From Halotia branconii CENA392 (lineage in GTDB: Bacteria; Cyanobacteriota; Cyanobacteriia; Cyanobacteriales; Nostocaceae): a stretch of 64,000 nt of DNA. Made by a program: the position numbers and the translations under genes. Numbering within the stretch: position 1 is the stretch's first letter; each line of letters opens with the position of its first letter. The DNA is taken from NCBI RefSeq assembly GCF_029953635.1, contig NZ_CP124543.1:909455-973454 (forward strand). The letters run 5' to 3'. Below are positions 45,730-55,132 of the stretch, piece by piece. The notes under the pieces are model-generated. The model did no database searches, was not told where the DNA came from, and saw nothing but the letters and a program-made list of their open reading frames with translations.

Positions 45730-47013
45730 ATGAAACTCAAATCAGTTGCTTTAGCTCTTTTCACTGTTTGTATTGCCACAGCTGCTACTGCAAAAGCAGC
45801 ATCAGCCGCAACTCTATCAGTCATTGCCGACGGTCTTGATAACCCCCGCAATTTGGCATTTGATCCTGAAGGTAATATTTATGTAACTCAAAGTGGTAAA
45901 GGTGGTGACGGTAAAGATGGTAGATGTATTCCCTCACCTAGTGCTGGATATATACCTTTATGTGCTGGTCAAAATGGTTCTTTAACCAAAATTGCTAAAG
46001 ATGGTACAAAAACAGATATTATATCTGGTCTGACTTCTTTAGCATTATCGCCCTCTGGAGAACAAGCAGCAGGCCCTGCGGACTTTAAATTTGATTCTAA
46101 GGGCAATGCTTATCTTTTAACTGGTCTTGCAGGTGATCCAAGCAATCGTGACACCGTTTTAAAATCACCAGACTTAGGACAGTTATATAAAGTAGACTTA
46201 AGCACAGGTTCTTTGACAAGTCTTGCCGATTTTGCAGCCTACGAAACCGCGTTTAATCCCGATGGCACTGACCTCATTTCCAATCCTTATGCTTTTGTCA
46301 TTAAAGATAATGATGCTTATGTAGTTGATGGGGGCGGAAACACAATATATTCTGTAGGACTAGATGGTAGTGGTATTAAAAATGTAGCTGCATTCCCTCA
46401 AAAAGTCGTACCTAGAGATAAACTTGAATACCCAGATCTTGGCCCAGATGTAGATCCATCTACACTGCCAGTCACCCAACAATCAGTACCTACAGGAATT
46501 GCGATCGCTCCTGATGGCAGTTTAACAGTCAGCGAATATACTTACTTTCCTTATCCAGAAGGAGAAGCACGGCTGTTTAAAGTTGATCCTAATGATTTGT
46601 CTATTCAGGCGATCGCTGATGGCTTTACACAACTAACTGGTGTGACTTACGATGCTGAAGGCAATTTATATGCCTTGCAACACATTAATAGTTCCGAATG
46701 GAAAGAAATTCAACAAGGCGGGATTATCACTGGTGATATTAGCGGTGCTTTGATCAAAATATCTCCTGATGGTACTCGTGAAACTATCTGGAGTGGTGAT
46801 GGATTAGAAGCAGCTTCTGGTATTACCTATGGTCCTGATGGTAGTTTCTATATCTCCAACCGAGCCAGACTTGCAGGCACAGGACAAATTATCAAGATTG
46901 ATCCCAACGCTAAACGAGTTCCTGAACCCTCTTCTACATTGGGTGTAGTTACTGCTGCTGCTTTCGGTGCAGGTTCAATACTTAAACGCAAACGTAAAGC
47001 AGAGATAGCTTAA
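45730..47013 (+). CDS. scyE: ScyE, exported NHL/beta-propeller protein with PEP-CTERM tail
   Basis: A 427-residue paralogue of ScyD. Signal peptide LALFTVCIATAATAKAASA; propeller blades LAFDPEGNIYVTQSGKG, DFKFDSKGNAYLLTG, IAPDGSLTVSEYTYFPYPEGE, TYDAEGNLYALQHINSSEW and YGPDGSFYISNRARLAG. The C-terminus has VPEPSSTLGVVTAAAFGAG followed by KRKRK, a standard PEP-CTERM sorting signal. In N. punctiforme ScyE is needed for late steps; loss leads to accumulation of monomer. So it probably acts in the periplasm on dimerisation of the monomer. 80 bases after scyD. Confidence 0.93.
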   Translation: MKLKSVALALFTVCIATAATAKAASAATLSVIADGLDNPRNLAFDPEGNIYVTQSGKGGDGKDGRCIPSPSAGYIPLCAGQNGSLTKIAKDGTKTDIISGLTSLALSPSGEQAAGPADFKFDSKGNAYLLTGLAGDPSNRDTVLKSPDLGQLYKVDLSTGSLTSLADFAAYETAFNPDGTDLISNPYAFVIKDNDAYVVDGGGNTIYSVGLDGSGIKNVAAFPQKVVPRDKLEYPDLGPDVDPSTLPVTQQSVPTGIAIAPDGSLTVSEYTYFPYPEGEARLFKVDPNDLSIQAIADGFTQLTGVTYDAEGNLYALQHINSSEWKEIQQGGIITGDISGALIKISPDGTRETIWSGDGLEAASGITYGPDGSFYISNRARLAGTGQIIKIDPNAKRVPEPSSTLGVVTAAAFGAGSILKRKRKAEIA

Positions 47014-47163
47014 TACCTGTTAACAAAATGGAATGCTGCCTCACAGAGAAAGTTGCATTTCGACTAGGAGGCAGCAGCCCGAAACTCAGGGTTCCCAAGC
47101 TAGGACTGGGAACAAAATTAGTACCACAAAGAGTATACCTTATACAACCAGTACTTAAAATTC

Positions 47164-48345
47164 ATGGGATTAGTCAAAAACTTGTCAATCGGCATTATTG
47201 GCGCTGGGTTCACTGTGTTAACAACAGTTGCCCAAGTTAAAGCTGTAACATTAACTTACGACAGAAGTATTGGTAGTCCTGGCTTTGGCCCTGGAGAACT
47301 GTTTGTTCCCCAAGGGATAGCGGTGGATAGCCAAGGGAATACCCTCATAGCTAACGGACGCGGTGTTAACCCCGATGGTACTCCTAACTACAACCTTGGT
47401 AACAAAATTGAAATATTTAATCCTAGCGGTCAGTATATTGGAGCAATTGGCTCCGGTGGTACAGGACCTGGGCAGTTTGACGAGCCAACAACTGTAGACT
47501 TTAGTCCAGTAACAGGGGATCTGTATTCAGGTGACGTTTACAACAACCGCATCAATCAATTCGATTCTCAGGGTAACTTTATTAGATCCTTTGCAAATGG
47601 AGAATTTACTCCTCTAGTAGAGGGTAGATTGTTCTTTGGACCATCTGGTTTGACATTTGACAAAGATGGCAACGTGTACGTTGGTGATTTTAACGGCGAA
47701 AGGATTCTTAAATATACATCAGACGGACAGCAACTTGGTGTCATTGGTGGTACTAGAGGCACTGCACCTGGACAATTTCAAGGTGTAGCAGGTGTAAGAA
47801 TTTCTCCAGTTAGTGGAAATATCTTTGTAGCTGACCAGTATAATAACCGCGTTCAAGTACTTGATCCAAATGGTAATCCTCTGTTGGCATTTGGTTCAGC
47901 AGGTAGCGAACCTGGACAGCTTCTTCAGCCAATTGGCATCGAAGTGGACGACCAAGAGAATGTTTATGTAGCTGATTCTATCAACAGCCGCGTACAGGTG
48001 TTTGATAAAAACGGTAACTTCTTGACTTCCTTCGGTCAACCAGCCCTAGATGCATCAGGGAACCCAGTCCCGCCTCCAGCATTAACCGGCCCTCCTTTTG
48101 GCGACCCCCTCGACCTCACTCCCGGCAGATTTAACTGGACGGGTGGTACAAGCTACAAAGACGGCAAACTCTATGTGGGCGATTTCTTCCAAGGTCGCGT
48201 TCAAGTATTAAACGTAGAAGATAGAGCAAAAGTGCCTGAACCTAATTCAGCATTAGGTTTGGCGTTGCTTGGGCTTGGAGCTACTACTGTTACATTGAGA
48301 AAACGTCGTCAGCAAAAGCCAGTCATTACTTTGGAGAAAGCATAA
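47164..48345 (+). CDS. scyF: ScyF, exported NHL-repeat protein with PEP-CTERM tail
   Basis: A 393-residue NHL protein. Signal-type N-terminus (IGIIGAGFTVLTTVAQVKA). Repeats FVPQGIAVDSQGNTLIAN, FDEPTTVDFSPVTGDLYSGD, FGPSGLTFDKDGNVYVGDFNGERI, GVAGVRISPVSGNIFVADQYNNRVQV and LLQPIGIEVDDQENVYVADSINSRVQV are NHL blades with the N-x-R-V-Q-V ends. The C-terminus is VPEPNSALGLALLGLGATTVTLRKRRQQK, a PEP-CTERM signal. Start at ATG 47164. Reduced scytonemin output has been reported on loss in N. punctiforme. Last of the scyA-F block. Confidence 0.94.
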   Translation: MGLVKNLSIGIIGAGFTVLTTVAQVKAVTLTYDRSIGSPGFGPGELFVPQGIAVDSQGNTLIANGRGVNPDGTPNYNLGNKIEIFNPSGQYIGAIGSGGTGPGQFDEPTTVDFSPVTGDLYSGDVYNNRINQFDSQGNFIRSFANGEFTPLVEGRLFFGPSGLTFDKDGNVYVGDFNGERILKYTSDGQQLGVIGGTRGTAPGQFQGVAGVRISPVSGNIFVADQYNNRVQVLDPNGNPLLAFGSAGSEPGQLLQPIGIEVDDQENVYVADSINSRVQVFDKNGNFLTSFGQPALDASGNPVPPPALTGPPFGDPLDLTPGRFNWTGGTSYKDGKLYVGDFFQGRVQVLNVEDRAKVPEPNSALGLALLGLGATTVTLRKRRQQKPVITLEKA

Positions 48346-48351
48346 GAAAAT

Positions 48352-48492
48352 AGGACTTACGCAACAACTCTCTAAAACCTTCTTAACTTAGTGTCCTACC
48401 CTGCGGGAAGCTGCAAAGCGTCTATGTGTCCTTTGTGGTAGCCTGCGGCAAGCCCTTCGGTCTACGTTTTTCCATAATTTTGCGTAAGTCCT
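48352..48492. repeat. MITE-like element with AGGACTTACGCA ends, copy 2
   Basis: 141 bases with the same perfect 12-base inverted ends as 8907-9021 (AGGACTTACGCA at 48352-48363, TGCGTAAGTCCT at 48481-48492). It lies between scyF and eboA, starts 6 bases after the scyF stop and might act as terminator or read-through spacer. Confidence 0.88.
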
Positions 48493-48535
48493 GCTTAGGA
48501 ACAAGAAACCCTCAAAGTTTATATAAATAAATGTC

Positions 48536-49228
48536 ATGTCTGCTGTAATTCATCTAGACCTAACTAGTATTAACGACTTACTGCGTCACTGGATTGTACT
48601 GCAAGTTACTCAAGAAGCTGTTACTTGGCTAGATGAAAAGCAAGAGCAGATTGCCAAAGGTGCTAGTACGCGAGTATTTTTCACGGCATTCAGCGCTGTG
48701 CCACGTTACACAGGTAAAAATCGGCTGAATCTAACTTTAAAAGACTTAAAAGCAGCTTCGGCAATTCAAACAGGTTGGTTTCCTGGTGATTGGACTGTAG
48801 ACCAAGCAGCTCGCACATTATTAGTATTAACTTTGCCACAAGCTGATGTAGAGAAATACTTGCATATTTTAGAACAAGTGTTCATAACTGCTGATGTGGG
48901 GGAATTAGTTGCACTATATCAAGCTTTATCTTTGCTGCCTTATCCAGAACGTTTGAGGAAACGCGCTGCTGAAGGTGTTCGCAGTAATATGATAGCGGTT
49001 TTCAATGCGATCGCTTTACAAAATCCTTATCCAGCGCAGTATTTTGATACTCTGGCATGGAATCAGATGATATTAAAAGCTTTGTTTGTAGGGAGTCCTT
49101 TGCATTTAATTCAGGGTTTGGATTCTCGTGCTAACCCAGAGTTATCGAGAATGGTAGTTGATTATGCTCATGAACGTCATAGTGCTAACCGTTCTATACC
49201 TGCTGAATTGTGGCGATTAGTGGGATGA
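48536..49228 (+). CDS. eboA: EboA, ebo-cluster protein
   Basis: A 230-residue soluble helical protein that belongs to the EboA family. Visible: LLRHWIVLQVTQEAVTWLDEKQEQI, FFTAFSAVPRYTGK, FPGDWTVDQAARTLLVL and YPERLRKRAAEGVRSNMIAVFNAIALQNPYPAQYF. No catalytic motif. The N. punctiforme ebo cluster is needed to move the scytonemin monomer to the periplasm; EboA's molecular job is not known. It leads a short operon with eboB and eboC. Confidence 0.92.
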   Translation: MSAVIHLDLTSINDLLRHWIVLQVTQEAVTWLDEKQEQIAKGASTRVFFTAFSAVPRYTGKNRLNLTLKDLKAASAIQTGWFPGDWTVDQAARTLLVLTLPQADVEKYLHILEQVFITADVGELVALYQALSLLPYPERLRKRAAEGVRSNMIAVFNAIALQNPYPAQYFDTLAWNQMILKALFVGSPLHLIQGLDSRANPELSRMVVDYAHERHSANRSIPAELWRLVG

Positions 49229-49286
49229 ATTTAGCTCACGCAAAGGCGCAAAGGCGCAAAGAGTTTACCTAATTAATACTAAAAAT

Positions 49287-50222
49287 ATGATGTATATTGA
49301 TCCTCACATTCACATGAGTTCTCGCACAACTGATGATTATGAAATGATGCGAAAGTCGGGAATTGTAGCGGTGATTGAACCGGCTTTTTGGTTAGGACAA
49401 CCTCGTACTACTGTTGGTTCTTTTCAAGATTATTTCAGCAGTTTGGTTGGTTGGGAAAGATTTCGGGCTGCACAGTTTGGGATTAAGCATTACTGCACTA
49501 TCGGCTTAAATTCTAAAGAAGCGAATAATGAAGCTTTGGCAGAACAAGTGATGGAATTGTTACCTTTATATGCTTGCAAGGAGGGTGTAGTTGCTATTGG
49601 TGAAATTGGCTATGATGATATGACACCAGCCGAAGATAAATACTTCCGCCTCCAGTTAGAATTGGCAAAAGAATTAAATATGTTGGTGATGATTCATACA
49701 CCCCATCGTGATAAGAAAGCGGGTACAAGTCGCAGTATGGATGTGTGTATTGAACATGGTTTGAAGCCATCACAAGTAATCGTAGATCATAACAATGAAG
49801 AGACTGTTGCGGAAGTTTTAGAGCGAGGCTTCTGGGCAGCTTTCACAATTTACCCTAATACCAAAATGGGGAATGCCCGTATGGTAGAAGTTGTCCGCGA
49901 GTATGGCAGCGTTAGCGAAGCGGGACGTGATAACGTTCGTCGCATCATTGTAGATAGTAGCGCGGATTGGGGAGTTAGCGATCCTTTGGCTGTACCTAAG
50001 ACTGCTTTACTGATGTTGGAAAGGGGAATTGCAGAAGCTGATGTACAAAAAGTTTGCTATCAAAATGCTCTTGCAGCTTACAGCCAAAGTGGTCAAATGC
50101 AAGAATCAGACTGGTTAAATTCAACTCCTATCGACCAGCGACAATTATTTAATGATAATTCTGTACTGCGAGGACAGCAACCATTAGTAGAGTCGCGCCA
50201 TGATTATGCCCTCATTGAATGA
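49287..50222 (+). CDS. eboB: EboB, TatD-like metal-dependent hydrolase
   Basis: A 311-residue amidohydrolase-fold protein. Metal-binding motifs: YIDPHIHMSS at the start (H-x-H), Glu in VAIGEIGYDD (about 112), MIHTPHRDK (His, about 138), VIVDHNNEET (His, about 165) and IIVDSSADWG (Asp, about 230). This is the TatD/EboB set. Ends in ATGA overlapping eboC, so translation is coupled. Which substrate it hydrolyses is unknown; in scytonemin it takes part, with the other ebo genes, in precursor export. Confidence 0.94.
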   Translation: MMYIDPHIHMSSRTTDDYEMMRKSGIVAVIEPAFWLGQPRTTVGSFQDYFSSLVGWERFRAAQFGIKHYCTIGLNSKEANNEALAEQVMELLPLYACKEGVVAIGEIGYDDMTPAEDKYFRLQLELAKELNMLVMIHTPHRDKKAGTSRSMDVCIEHGLKPSQVIVDHNNEETVAEVLERGFWAAFTIYPNTKMGNARMVEVVREYGSVSEAGRDNVRRIIVDSSADWGVSDPLAVPKTALLMLERGIAEADVQKVCYQNALAAYSQSGQMQESDWLNSTPIDQRQLFNDNSVLRGQQPLVESRHDYALIE

Positions 50223-51136
50223 AAATTATGAACACTGCAACATCAACTTTTGACCGCTGGTGGGCATATCTGCAATTGATGCGACCTGCTAATATTATTA
50301 CCGCCTGGGCAGATATTATGGCTGGCTTTGCAGCTTCGGGGTATTTTGTTTTCAATCATCAGTTTAATCTAATTCCCCTGTTATGGTTGCTATTGGCTAC
50401 CACTGGTTTGTACGGTGGAGGAATTGTATTTAATGATGTATTTGATGCCCAACTAGATGCCAAAGAACGACCAGAGCGACCGATACCTAGTGGTAGAGCA
50501 TCTCTAAGTGGGGCAACTCTTCTTGGTATTATGCTGTTGAGTGTAGGTGTAGCAGCAGCTGCTCAAGTTTCTTGGTTAAGTGCTATTTTGGCTGTGGCGA
50601 TCGCGTCCTTTGCTCTGTTGTATGATGCTTTTGGCAAACATAACTCTATTTTTGGTCCTATCAATATGGGAGTTTGCCGTGGAGGTAACTTATTACTAGG
50701 TGCAAGTGTTTTACCAATGGTACTCAAAGAATATTGGTTTTTAGCTTTGATTTCTATAGTATACATTGCTGCAATTACTATCCTCAGTCGGGGTGAAGTA
50801 CACGGGGCAAAGCTGAACACCTCTGTAGTAGCGCTATCGCTCATTATTATAGTTATTGCCGGACTTTTAGGGTTAGGGCTATTACCAAATTATCAAGTTA
50901 TTGCAGCATTACCATTTGTAGTTGTGTTCGCTGTGCGGGTGTTGTTGCCTTTTATCCAAGCAGTACGCAAACCTACCCCAGAGCAAATCCGTATTGCAGT
51001 TAAAGCTGGAGTTTTATCACTGATTGTTTTAGATAGTACTCTAGCAGCAGGTTTTGCAGGTGTTCTCTATGGCTTGATAGTTCTCAGCTTATTACCAATT
51101 TCGATAAAACTGGCACAAGTGTTTGCGGTGACTTAA
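50219..51136 (+). CDS. eboC: EboC, UbiA-family prenyltransferase
   Basis: A 305-residue membrane enzyme of the UbiA family. About eight hydrophobic helices are seen. The first Asp-rich motif is FNDVFDAQLDAKERPERP (N-D-x-x-D-x-x-x-D), the second region is LYDAFGKHNSIFGP. These bind Mg-prenyl diphosphate. Known ebo members suggest attachment of a prenyl carrier to an intermediate that is then flipped or exported. The start overlaps eboB by 4 bases. An IS4-type insertion follows 270 bases downstream and separates it from the rest of the cluster. Confidence 0.94.
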   Translation: MKIMNTATSTFDRWWAYLQLMRPANIITAWADIMAGFAASGYFVFNHQFNLIPLLWLLLATTGLYGGGIVFNDVFDAQLDAKERPERPIPSGRASLSGATLLGIMLLSVGVAAAAQVSWLSAILAVAIASFALLYDAFGKHNSIFGPINMGVCRGGNLLLGASVLPMVLKEYWFLALISIVYIAAITILSRGEVHGAKLNTSVVALSLIIIVIAGLLGLGLLPNYQVIAALPFVVVFAVRVLLPFIQAVRKPTPEQIRIAVKAGVLSLIVLDSTLAAGFAGVLYGLIVLSLLPISIKLAQVFAVT

Positions 51137-51409
51137 AGCATAAATTTTACAATTTGGATTGATATGTGTTGGCGATTACGAAACGAATTATGGAAATACA
51201 GTTTTGTCAGTGGTCAGTAGTAAAGATGAAATTATAGGGTTAGGGTATTAAGCCAGATTTAAAACAACACTTCGACAAGCTACTTCGACTACGCTCAGCA
51301 CAAGTCAGTGCATCGCTAACAACTAACAACTGACCCGCGTAGCGTAACAAAGCCAACATTTCAAGGTGCTTCTAGGAAATTAATAGCTCATGCCAATACC
51401 TCTGCCAAA

Positions 51410-52750
51410 TTACGAGGGTTCAACGCCCGTAGAAACGGGATGAATGCGTCCTAAAGAAGTAAGCTTGGCAAAAATCTGGTTTAATAAAATAGGCTCAGGG
51501 ATTTCTGGAAGCATTTTTAAAATTTCATGGATATATCGAAAGCCACGATAATGAGCCTTAAGGTCAATAATGCCGGAGCCGGGATTAATGAGGCGAAAAT
51601 CAGCGAGAAGATGATGAGATAAATTAACCATAAAAAATGCGAAATTAGCAGCGTTAGTTACCGCAGTTTGCCTCAGATTCATAAAATCTTCCAACCCCCA
51701 AAACTGCTTTGCATCACGGAAGTTAAACTCGATTTGAAAGCGGAGTTTGTAATAATCAATTATTTTTTCAAATGATAATTCCAGGTCACTGGAGAATAGA
51801 ACTACATGGCTACGAACATTAGTCTTAAGATTGGTTTTGACTAAAATCACTACATTTAGAGCTTGGGCAAATTCTTTGTGAAGGAGAGTGGCTTGATAAA
51901 TATCACTTTGAATCTCATCCTCAATGCTACTTTTAGATAAATATTTGTCAGGTATATTACTATAGTCTAGTTTGTCACCGTATTTACGACGAGAGCGTTT
52001 ATGATAGTCAGGATTTTCATAAGGGATATATAATGCTGAATCGTGGCGCAACTTGGAAATTATGTGCAAGTTCACTTGTCGTGCCATCTGTAAAGCGTTG
52101 TTGTTACCAAAATGACCATCTACTACCAAGTATGTTAGGGGAATAAAATTAGCTACTAACTTGAATAGTGAATTAATCATCTTTTTAATTAGCAATAGTT
52201 CAGATGTGAATATCACTTCGGTTTTATTTTTGTTTTTACTCCCTTTTGGTCGTCCACGTCCACGTTTTTCTTTGGTTTTTATTTTTTCGCTTGACAACTG
52301 AATATTTGTTTTAGTATTACTCTTGATTACTTGTTCTATTTGAATCGGAAATGACTGTCTTTGCTCAACACTTACTAACGACAAGACAAAGAAAGATAGC
52401 CCTGATATAGGTTTGTTTACTAGGCTAGAGAAGAATCTATCCAACCCATAAGTCTGTTTACCCGACTTGCTGACTACAACTTCATCTCCGGCAAGCAAAT
52501 ATACTTCATCCTTTCGCCATAAATGTTTACGAAAAAACAGCCAAAACAATGTTGCCCAAGGTATTACTGTATGAAAAAATCTCAACATTGTCCGATAACT
52601 ACCACCAATGTCTGTCCAACGAGAAATTCCCAACATGGTGGCTCGGCCGCTCATTGCTAACATGGCCATGATGATCTGGTTCATTCGGCGCATCGTCGTA
52701 GCGTTGATCTGCGGTAGCAGGCATTGTAACAGTGATAGGATGTCCAACAT
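51410..52750 (-). CDS. IS4-type transposase inserted in the scytonemin cluster
   Basis: A 446-residue DDE transposase on the opposite strand to its neighbours. The candidate triad is Asp in YLLAGDEVVVSKSGKQTYG (about 87), Asp in TYLVVDGHFGNN (about 214) and Glu in YYKLRFQIEFNFRDAKQFWG (Y-x-x-R-F-x-x-E, about 355), the YREK signature of IS4. A Lys/Arg-rich insert (about 150-180) with RGRGRPKGSKNKNK is present. Looks full length. I could not fix the inverted repeats or target duplication. It stands between eboC and the glycosyltransferase and may carry an outward promoter. Confidence 0.87.
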   Translation of the reverse strand: MLDILSLLQCLLPQINATTMRRMNQIIMAMLAMSGRATMLGISRWTDIGGSYRTMLRFFHTVIPWATLFWLFFRKHLWRKDEVYLLAGDEVVVSKSGKQTYGLDRFFSSLVNKPISGLSFFVLSLVSVEQRQSFPIQIEQVIKSNTKTNIQLSSEKIKTKEKRGRGRPKGSKNKNKTEVIFTSELLLIKKMINSLFKLVANFIPLTYLVVDGHFGNNNALQMARQVNLHIISKLRHDSALYIPYENPDYHKRSRRKYGDKLDYSNIPDKYLSKSSIEDEIQSDIYQATLLHKEFAQALNVVILVKTNLKTNVRSHVVLFSSDLELSFEKIIDYYKLRFQIEFNFRDAKQFWGLEDFMNLRQTAVTNAANFAFFMVNLSHHLLADFRLINPGSGIIDLKAHYRGFRYIHEILKMLPEIPEPILLNQIFAKLTSLGRIHPVSTGVEPS

Positions 52751-52848
52751 GGGCGAATTGTAGCTTTTGAGTTGTCGTTTGGGAAGACAACAACTCTACT
52801 ACAAAGCGCCCTCTCTCTTCATACTCTTTTTTTGGCGAAGGTATTGTC

Positions 52849-54138
52849 ATGCATATTCTGATTTATTCTTACAACTATCATCCAGAGCCAATTGGAATTG
52901 CGCCCTTGATGACTGAACTAGCAGAAGGACTGGTAGAGCGAGGTCATGAAGTACGGGTAATTACAGGAATGCCCAACTATCCTCAGCGCCAGATTTACGA
53001 CGGCTACAAGGGTAAGTTGTATGTTACAGAACAAAAAAATGGCGTTAAGATTCAACGCAGCTACTTACGGATAAAATCTAAACCTAACCTGATAGACCGA
53101 CTGTTATTAGAGTTAAGCTTTGTCTTTACAAGTTTGCCACAAGCTCTCAAAGGCCAGCGACCTGATGTAATTCTTTTAACAGTACCACCACTATTGGTTT
53201 GTTTACCTGCAACTTTACTCGGTTGGTTATACAATTGCCCAGTAGTATTGAATGTGCAAGATATTCTTCCGGAAGCGGCTGTACGTGTGGGGTTAATTAA
53301 AAATAAATTAATCATCCGGGCTTTTGAAGCTTTAGAAAAATTTGCTTATCGTACTGCCCATACTATCAGCGTGATTGCCGATGGTTTTGTGGATAATTTA
53401 GTTCAAAAGAATGTACCTGCAAATAAAATTGCCTGTATTCCTAATTGGGTAAATTTGAATTTTATTAGACCTTTATCCAAGCAAAACAACTCTTGGAGAA
53501 ACGCTCATCAATTAGATAATAAATTTGTGGTGCTTTATTCTGGTAATATTGCTCTCACCCAAGGTTTAGAGACAGTTGTAGAAGCAGCCGTTCGCTTGCG
53601 TCATCTCAAAGATATTGCTTTTGTGATTGCTGGGGAATCGAAAGCGTTGGCAAGATTGCAGCAACATTGTCTTAATTGTGGAGCAGATAATGTTTTGCTC
53701 GTGCCGTTACAACCACGAGAAAAACTACCCCAGATGTTAGCAGCAGCAGATGTGGGTTTAATTGTACAAAAAAGCAATGTAATTTCTTTTAATATGCCTT
53801 CTAAAATACCTTTGTTGTTGGCTAGTGGTCGCCCAATAGTGGGTTCAGTTCCCGCCACTGGTACTGCTGCTAAAGCTATCCAACAAAGTGGTGGCGGCAT
53901 AGTTGTTGAGCCAGAGTCACCTGAATCTTTAGCTGATGCAGTACAGAATTTATACGAAAATCCGGTTTTAGCAGCGCAGCTTGGTGACAAAGGTAGAAAG
54001 TTTGCAGTTAAAAACTATGCCTTTGAACAAGCGCTGGATAGTTATGAACAGTTATTTGCTGATGTTATTGCTAACCAAGCTACGAATTTGGATGTTTTGC
54101 CCAAATTTACTTCCAAGGAATCGCTTGCTGATATTTAA
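52849..54138 (+). CDS. Group 1 (GT4) glycosyltransferase
   Basis: A 429-residue GT-B glycosyltransferase. The N-terminal HILIYSYNYHPEPIGIAPLMTELAEGLVERGHEVRVITGMPNYP motif and C-terminal LYSGNIALTQGLETVVEAA, FVIAGESKAL, and KIPLLLASGRPIVG with nearby Glu (VVEPESPESLADA) match the WcaI/GT4 group. The equivalent gene follows scyF in N. punctiforme. Scytonemin itself is not glycosylated as usually described, so the product may modify a carrier or sheath polysaccharide. The IS4 upstream may have changed its promoter. Start ATG 52849. Confidence 0.9.
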   Translation: MHILIYSYNYHPEPIGIAPLMTELAEGLVERGHEVRVITGMPNYPQRQIYDGYKGKLYVTEQKNGVKIQRSYLRIKSKPNLIDRLLLELSFVFTSLPQALKGQRPDVILLTVPPLLVCLPATLLGWLYNCPVVLNVQDILPEAAVRVGLIKNKLIIRAFEALEKFAYRTAHTISVIADGFVDNLVQKNVPANKIACIPNWVNLNFIRPLSKQNNSWRNAHQLDNKFVVLYSGNIALTQGLETVVEAAVRLRHLKDIAFVIAGESKALARLQQHCLNCGADNVLLVPLQPREKLPQMLAAADVGLIVQKSNVISFNMPSKIPLLLASGRPIVGSVPATGTAAKAIQQSGGGIVVEPESPESLADAVQNLYENPVLAAQLGDKGRKFAVKNYAFEQALDSYEQLFADVIANQATNLDVLPKFTSKESLADI

Positions 54139-54153
54139 TTGAGAACAAGAATA

Positions 54154-54972
54154 ATGCCTTTGAAAGCCATCACCTTTGAGCCTGAATTAGTAAATCATGT
54201 CAAACCCCGACAAATTACCATCATCGGTGGATGTGGCAGGATGGGAAGATTTTTTCAAGAGCAACTTTCAACAGCAGGTCATAACGTTAATATTCTTGAA
54301 CAAGAAGATTGGGAAGATGCAGAACAACTGTTGAGTCCAGCAGAATTAGTATTAGTATCTGTTCCTATTGCGTATACAGTTGATGTTATTAAACGTGCGG
54401 CTCAATATTTAGCTCCAGCCACAGCTTTGTGTGACATTACAAGTATTAAAACACAGCCAACTCAAGCAATGCTCGAATCTCATTGTGGACCTGTTATGGG
54501 CTTACATCCGATGTTTGGGCCAAACATCACATCATTTTCAGAGCAAAAAGTGGTGGTATGTCCAGGAAGAAACGATGATGTATTTCAATGGTTATTAGAC
54601 TTGATTAAAAGTCAAGGCGGAGAATTAATTATTTGCACGCCTGAAGAACACGACGAAATGATGGTGATTATTCAAGCAATGCAGCATTTTTGTCGATTTA
54701 GTATGGGGGTCTTTTTAGCAGCAGCAAATATTGATATTGGCCGTAGCTTAACAATGTCAACTCCTAGTTACCGCCAAGAAATTAATATTCTTAAACGTTT
54801 ATTTGCTCAAAATTCTAATTTATGTGTTGACATTATGCTAGCTTCAGAAGAAAGATGTCAAGCAATTATTTCTTTGGCTGATAACTATAAACGCTTGGCA
54901 ATATTGGTAGCAAAGAAAGATAGAGTTGCCTTAATTAAAGAATTTGAAAATACTCAAAGTTTTTTTGAATAG
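54154..54972 (+). CDS. tyrA: TyrA, prephenate dehydrogenase (scytonemin paralogue)
   Basis: A 272-residue prephenate/arogenate dehydrogenase. NAD(P)-binding ITIIGGCGRMGRFFQEQLS, then VLVSVPIAYTVDVI, CDITSIKTQP, and the active-site His in GLHPMFGPNITSF. The C-terminal helical region is typical. It would give 4-hydroxyphenylpyruvate (or arogenate) for ScyA. The start at 54154 is taken (MPLKAITFEPE); a TTG 15 bases earlier is in frame. It lies 15 bases after the glycosyltransferase, as in N. punctiforme. Confidence 0.93.
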   Translation: MPLKAITFEPELVNHVKPRQITIIGGCGRMGRFFQEQLSTAGHNVNILEQEDWEDAEQLLSPAELVLVSVPIAYTVDVIKRAAQYLAPATALCDITSIKTQPTQAMLESHCGPVMGLHPMFGPNITSFSEQKVVVCPGRNDDVFQWLLDLIKSQGGELIICTPEEHDEMMVIIQAMQHFCRFSMGVFLAAANIDIGRSLTMSTPSYRQEINILKRLFAQNSNLCVDIMLASEERCQAIISLADNYKRLAILVAKKDRVALIKEFENTQSFFE

Positions 54973-55132
54973 AAATAATATGAAATAAAAAACTAGCATC
55001 TTAAAACTCTTAATCTCTGCGACTCCGCGTCCACCGAAGTTTGCTCAACGGGGGGAACCCCCGCACGCAACTTCTCTCTGCGTGAGAAAAAAATGTGATG
55101 ATTTCACGGAATAACTAATATTAATAATAAAT

